Assembly (NCBI GenBank): GCA_003489085.1
Contig: DNJM01000114.1
Span: 8,824-18,606, forward strand
Length of the DNA stretch: 9,783 nt
Direction of reading: 5' to 3'
Origin: Lachnospiraceae bacterium
GTDB lineage: Bacteria > Bacillota > Clostridia > Lachnospirales > Lachnospiraceae
Shown: positions 6,981 through 9,783 of the stretch, in pieces
Layout: each line of letters begins with the position of its first letter
Position numbering within the stretch: the stretch's first letter is position 1
The notes under the pieces: generated by a model
What the model was told of the DNA's origin: nothing
Databases searched by the model: none
Seen by the model: the letters and a program-made list of their open reading frames with translations, nothing else
Position numbers and translations under genes: made by a program

Positions 6981-7040
6981 ATCAGTAAATGGGGAAAGTG
7001 TTACGATAGTAATCAGAGCACAAAAGAAACAGGAGCATTT

Positions 7041-8180
7041 ATGAAGAAAAGAGCAGGAAAAACCGCACTGGCAGTATTGCTGGCGGGGATGATGGTGACG
7101 ACAACGGTATATGCTGAGCCAGGAGATGTCGATGCGCTCAGGCAGAAAAAGGAAGAGGCCGACAGCGAGGTGAATGCACTGCAGGAGAGGCTTCTTGGGC
7201 TGATTGCTGAGATGGATCAGCTGGAAGCAGATATGATTCAGAAAGGGCAGGAAGTAGAGCAGGCGACGCAGGAGCTTACCGCAGCACAGGAGAAAGAACA
7301 GAAGCAATATGCGGATATGAAGCTTCGAATCAAATATATGTATGAAGAAGGAGATACGACATTCCTGGAAAAGTTATTAAGTGCGGAGAGTATCACCGAT
7401 CTGTTAAATCAGGCGGATTATATTCAGAAAGTACATACCTATGACAGAAATATGCTGGAGGAATACGTCAAGATTAAGGAAGAGGTCGACCGGCTGAAGA
7501 CAGCACGGGAAACGGAACTGACCGAGATGGAGAACCTTCGGGCGGAGTATACATCCCAGCAGGCTAATCTGAATGCGGAACTGACTGCGGCAGAAGAAAA
7601 GTCAGCCGGATTCGGTGAGCAGCTGCAGGCTGCACTGGAAGCAGATGCTGCCAGAAAAGCAGCTGAGGAGGCAGCGAAGGCTGCGGCAGAAGCAGCAAAG
7701 AACGAGCAGCAGAATCAGACGACGAATCGGCCTTCCGGAACCACTCCAAGCGAAGGAAGCGGAAACCAGGAGCCAGATACGCCGTCCGCACCTTCTGATA
7801 ATAACAGTAATTCAAACTACAATCCGCCGGTCAGCAATGGAAGCGGACAGGCTGTAGCGAATTACGCATGTAATTTTATCGGCAACCCATACGTATGGGC
7901 CGGAACCAGCCTGACGAATGGATGCGATTGCTCCGGGTTTGTTATGAGTGTATATGCACACTTCGGTGTATACCTTCCACACAGCTCAGGAAATCTGAGA
8001 AGTTCAGGATATGGTGTCAGCTATTCACAGGCGCAGCCAGGGGATATTATGTGCTATTCCGGACATGTGGGAATTTATATCGGCGGCGGGCAGATCGTCA
8101 ATGCTATTGACGAGGCGCATGGAATCGGAATCTCCTCTGCAACCTATGCACCGATTCTGGCAGTACGCCGGATTTTCTAG
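7041..8180 (+). CDS. Secreted coiled-coil NlpC/P60 endopeptidase, copy 2 (Cys-His-Asn triad)
   Basis: A paralogue of the preceding peptidase, 379 residues. A signal peptide (1-25, cleavage after VYA) precedes the same type of coiled coil (about 26-220, MKLRIKYMYEEG at 93-104). A linker of mixed Gln, Ser, Pro and Glu (221-269) leads to an NlpC/P60 domain (about 270-379). Catalytic residues are C297 (CDCSG, with an extra C295), H342 (SGHVGIYIG) and N354 (IVNAI) where copy 1 has His. The domain is of another subfamily: it reads NPYVWAGTSLTNGCDCSGF and SVYAHFGVYLPHSS where copies 1 and 3 read VPYxWGGT and QYCHRVAGISIPRTSG. Asn at the third position is tolerated in this superfamily, so activity is expected. 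The start is the ATG at 7041 with AGGAG 5 bases upstream. No terminator is seen after it, so the next gene may be read through. Confidence 0.9.
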   Translation: MKKRAGKTALAVLLAGMMVTTTVYAEPGDVDALRQKKEEADSEVNALQERLLGLIAEMDQLEADMIQKGQEVEQATQELTAAQEKEQKQYADMKLRIKYMYEEGDTTFLEKLLSAESITDLLNQADYIQKVHTYDRNMLEEYVKIKEEVDRLKTARETELTEMENLRAEYTSQQANLNAELTAAEEKSAGFGEQLQAALEADAARKAAEEAAKAAAEAAKNEQQNQTTNRPSGTTPSEGSGNQEPDTPSAPSDNNSNSNYNPPVSNGSGQAVANYACNFIGNPYVWAGTSLTNGCDCSGFVMSVYAHFGVYLPHSSGNLRSSGYGVSYSQAQPGDIMCYSGHVGIYIGGGQIVNAIDEAHGIGISSATYAPILAVRRIF

Positions 8181-8199
8181 AAGTTTTTAAAAGGATATG

Positions 8200-8228
8200 T
8201 TGAAACAAGGGAGAAAATAATGTATCCT
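8200..8228 (+). promoter_or_regulatory. Possible promoter of NlpC/P60 copy 3
   Basis: TTGAAA (8200-8205) and TATCCT (8223-8228) are 17 bases apart; the -10 matches consensus at four of six bases. Copy 3 begins only 98 bases after copy 2 with no terminator between, so this may be a second promoter within one transcript. Confidence 0.35.
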
Positions 8229-8233
8229 GTAAC

Positions 8234-8251
8234 TATATGTGGGGACATATA
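8234..8251 (+). other. Short hairpin in the leader of NlpC/P60 copy 3
   Basis: TATATGT (8234-8240) and ACATATA (8245-8251) form a perfect 7-bp stem with a GGGG loop, 27 bases before the start codon. No U-tract follows, so it is not a terminator. If the weak promoter at 8200-8228 is real, the transcript would begin with this hairpin, which could protect the 5' end or act as a processing site. Confidence 0.4.
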
Positions 8252-8278
8252 AATATATTAATTAAGGGAAGATGAAAA

Positions 8279-9475
8279 ATGAAAAAATTAAGTCGTACAC
8301 TTACCGCATCTATTATGGCGGCGGCACTGATTACCGTGCCGGTTATGGCAGCTCCTTCTGAAATGGATTCACTGGAAGCACAGAAGAAAGAGGCCATGAG
8401 CAGTGTGAATGCACTGCAGAATCAGCTGGCAGATGTTATGGGACAGATCAATGCCCTGGAGGTCAGTCTGATTGAAAAGGGTGAGGAAATTCAACAGGCA
8501 CAGGCAGATCTTGCAGCTGCACAGGAGAAGGAACAGCAGCAGTATGCGGATATGAAGCTGCGTATTAAATATATGTATGAAGAGGGTGGCATTTCCGCAC
8601 TGGATAAGGTCTTTACCTCCGGATCTATTACAGAGATTCTGAACCGGGCACAGTATATGCAGGATGTACATAGCTATGACCAGCAGATGCTGCAGGAGTA
8701 TATTGATACGAAAAATGAAATTGCTGATTTGAAGAGCCATCTGGAAACGGAACGTCAGGGACTGGAACAGCTGGATAAAGAGCTGGAAGAAAAGTGTGCT
8801 GCACTGAACGATACTATCAGTTCACAGCAGGAGCTGGTAGCAAATCTGGACGAGCAGCTGCAGCAGGCGGTGATCGCAGAACAGCAACGGGCAGCGGAGG
8901 CAGCAGCCCAGGCAGCTCAGAAATCTTCGTCGAATACAAAACCGTCCGGACAGAGCAATCATCAGTCGACAACACAGCCGACGCAGAATCCGTCACAGAC
9001 TCCATCGTCGACACCGGATCCGACACCAGCGCCAAGTCCTCAGCCGACACCGGATCCAACGCCAACGCCAGTTCCAACGCCGGATCCTGTACCGGAAGCT
9101 ACACCGACACCAACTCCGGAGCCGGCTCCCTCAATCGGGGGGAATTACAGCGCGGCGGCCACGATTGTAAGTGCGGCATGGTCACAGATTGGTGTGCCGT
9201 ATGAATGGGGAGGAACGAGACCGAATGTAGGTCTGGATTGTTCCGGCCTGACGCAATACTGTCACAGAGTGGCAGGAATTTCTATTCCGAGAACCTCCGG
9301 AGAGCAGCTGGCAGCCGGCAGAAGAGTTACTAATCCGGAGCCGGGAGACGTCTGCTGGACACCGGGACATGTTGCAATCTACATTGGCAACGGTCAGATG
9401 ATTGAAGCACCGGATGTGGGACAGACTGTAAAGGTCAGCCGTGTTCGTGCTTCCGTATACCTGAGATTCTGGTAG
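8279..9475 (+). CDS. Secreted coiled-coil NlpC/P60 endopeptidase, copy 3 (Cys-His-Glu triad, Pro-Thr linker)
   Basis: Third paralogue, 398 residues. A signal peptide (1-24, cleavage after VMA) precedes the PcsB/CwlO-like coiled coil (about 25-215, MKLRIKYMYEEG at 92-103). A 73-residue linker (216-288) follows, whose second half is Pro-Thr repeats such as PTPDPTPTP, a wall-spanning type of spacer. The NlpC/P60 domain (290-398) has C321 (LDCSG), H364 (PGHVAIYIG) and E376 (MIEAP) where copy 1 has His. Residues 318-341 around the catalytic Cys are identical to 293-316 of copy 1. A Glu at the third triad position is unusual and may change activity or pH dependence. The start is the ATG at 8279, with AAGGG 10 bases upstream; the ATG at 8272 is out of frame. 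A strong terminator follows. Confidence 0.92.
   Translation: MKKLSRTLTASIMAAALITVPVMAAPSEMDSLEAQKKEAMSSVNALQNQLADVMGQINALEVSLIEKGEEIQQAQADLAAAQEKEQQQYADMKLRIKYMYEEGGISALDKVFTSGSITEILNRAQYMQDVHSYDQQMLQEYIDTKNEIADLKSHLETERQGLEQLDKELEEKCAALNDTISSQQELVANLDEQLQQAVIAEQQRAAEAAAQAAQKSSSNTKPSGQSNHQSTTQPTQNPSQTPSSTPDPTPAPSPQPTPDPTPTPVPTPDPVPEATPTPTPEPAPSIGGNYSAAATIVSAAWSQIGVPYEWGGTRPNVGLDCSGLTQYCHRVAGISIPRTSGEQLAAGRRVTNPEPGDVCWTPGHVAIYIGNGQMIEAPDVGQTVKVSRVRASVYLRFW
8984..9130 (+). repeat. Imperfect repeats encoding a Pro-Thr linker
   Basis: Degenerate units built on ACACCGGATCCNACNCCA recur near 9012, 9048 and, more diverged, 9078, encoding PTPDPTP-like peptides. They lie in frame inside the third peptidase gene. 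Repeats of this kind can change length by slippage, so linker length may vary among strains. Confidence 0.7.
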
Positions 9476-9501
9476 CGGACAGTAAATAGGAAAGAGATAC
9501 G

Positions 9502-9533
9502 GGAGATGTCTTTTTGAGAGACGTCTCCTTTTT
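9502..9533 (+). terminator. Rho-independent terminator after NlpC/P60 copy 3
   Basis: GGAGATGTCT (9502-9511) pairs over 10 bp (one G-U) with AGACGTCTCC (9519-9528) around a 7-base loop and is followed by TTTTT (9529-9533). It separates the peptidase cluster from the ribosomal protein operon. Confidence 0.9.
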
Positions 9534-9596
9534 CAATGCCATGGCGTTCCTGCAGAAAAAAATTGGAAAATTTACGCCGCCTTAGAAGAAAAGGTC

Positions 9597-9625
9597 TTGA
9601 ATCCAGATACTTCCTGTGTTATACT
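9597..9625 (+). promoter_or_regulatory. Sigma-A promoter of rpsB
   Basis: TTGAAT (9597-9602) and TATACT (9620-9625) are 17 bases apart, and TG at the extended -10 position precedes the -10. Transcription would begin near 9632, leaving a leader of about 107 bases. Confidence 0.75.
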
Positions 9626-9644
9626 ATTCAGGTCGTAATAAACA

Positions 9645-9709
9645 CATATGCGTGTCCTGTATGGGTGCCGGAATCAACGCAGCCGGTCATACAGACGGAA
9701 GCGTATATG
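9645..9709 (+). promoter_or_regulatory. Structured mRNA leader of rpsB, possible S2 autoregulatory element
   Basis: Nested stems form one long hairpin: CATATGCGT (9645-9653) with GCGTATATG (9701-9709), 9 bp with two G-U pairs; CTGTATG (9657-9663) with CATACAG (9688-9694), 7 bp; and CCGG (9668-9671) with CCGG (9683-9686). It lies between the promoter and the GGAGG Shine-Dalgarno site (9726-9730). Ribosomal protein operons often carry such leaders bound by their own protein; S2 binding is inferred from position only. Confidence 0.5.
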
Positions 9710-9738
9710 GAAGAAAAACCAATATGGAGGTAGAAAAC

Positions 9739-9783
9739 ATGAGCGTTATTTCAATGAAACAGTTATTAGAAGCAGGTGTTCAT
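9739..9783 (+). CDS. rpsB: 30S ribosomal protein S2, first 15 codons (3' part outside window)
   Basis: The reading frame MSVISMKQLLEAGVH at the right edge is the conserved N-terminus of ribosomal protein S2, a component of the small subunit needed for binding S1 and for translation initiation. A strong GGAGG lies 8 bases before the ATG at 9739. The gene has its own promoter and a structured leader. In most bacteria tsf (elongation factor Ts) follows; that part is outside the window. Confidence 0.93.
   Translation, partial: MSVISMKQLLEAGVH

Noticed and set aside
8984..9130. Short repeats considered as a CRISPR array
   Set aside because: Units are degenerate, irregular in spacing and encode an in-frame Pro-Thr linker.
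5686..9475. The peptidase cluster as a phage lysis or toxin cassette
   Set aside because: All three have Sec signal peptides and housekeeping-type coiled coils, with no holin, immunity gene or phage genes nearby.
9536..9733. Open frame of 65 codons before rpsB
   Set aside because: It covers the rpsB promoter and hairpin leader, has no ribosome binding site and resembles no family known to me.

Overview
The window looks like a stretch of core chromosome from a Gram-positive Clostridia, most likely a Lachnospiraceae gut anaerobe. The clues are an arginyl-tRNA synthetase and an alanyl-tRNA editing protein of clostridial type, a TPP-riboswitch-controlled ThiT, sigma-A type promoters with 17-bp spacers, and secreted NlpC/P60 proteins with the coiled-coil domain common in Lachnospiraceae. 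The genus cannot be fixed from the sequence. I see no phage, insertion sequence, CRISPR array, tRNA or rRNA.

Layout. (1) Positions 1-2843, plus strand: the 3' part of argS, overlapping by one base the start of an AlaX-type editing protein, so both genes serve tRNA charging and its quality control. (2) A strong hairpin at 2857-2894 separates this pair from the convergent thiT (2920-3474, minus). thiT has a TPP riboswitch and a near-consensus promoter. (3) A CPBP-family membrane protease (3742-4647, plus) diverges from thiT and converges on truA (4730-5491, minus); a nested hairpin lies between them. (4) Positions 5686-9475, plus strand: three tandem paralogous secreted proteins. Each has a signal peptide, a PcsB/CwlO-like coiled coil, a low-complexity linker and a C-terminal NlpC/P60 endopeptidase domain. 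(5) A terminator, then the promoter, structured leader and first 15 codons of rpsB at the right edge.

The three peptidases are the accessory-looking part and the most interesting. Their linkers differ completely (Asn/Ser-rich, mixed Pro/Ser/Glu, Pro-Thr repeats). The third catalytic-triad position is His in the first, Asn in the second and Glu in the third. The middle gene carries a catalytic domain of a different subfamily behind the same kind of coiled coil. The first two genes have matching promoters (TTGCAA-17-TATAAT), each preceded by TGTTA-type half-sites that resemble WalR boxes. Together they look like a family of cell-wall endopeptidases that share a regulatory domain while enzyme and linker have diversified. 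This is an inference; each component family is known, and I do not see a wholly new system here.
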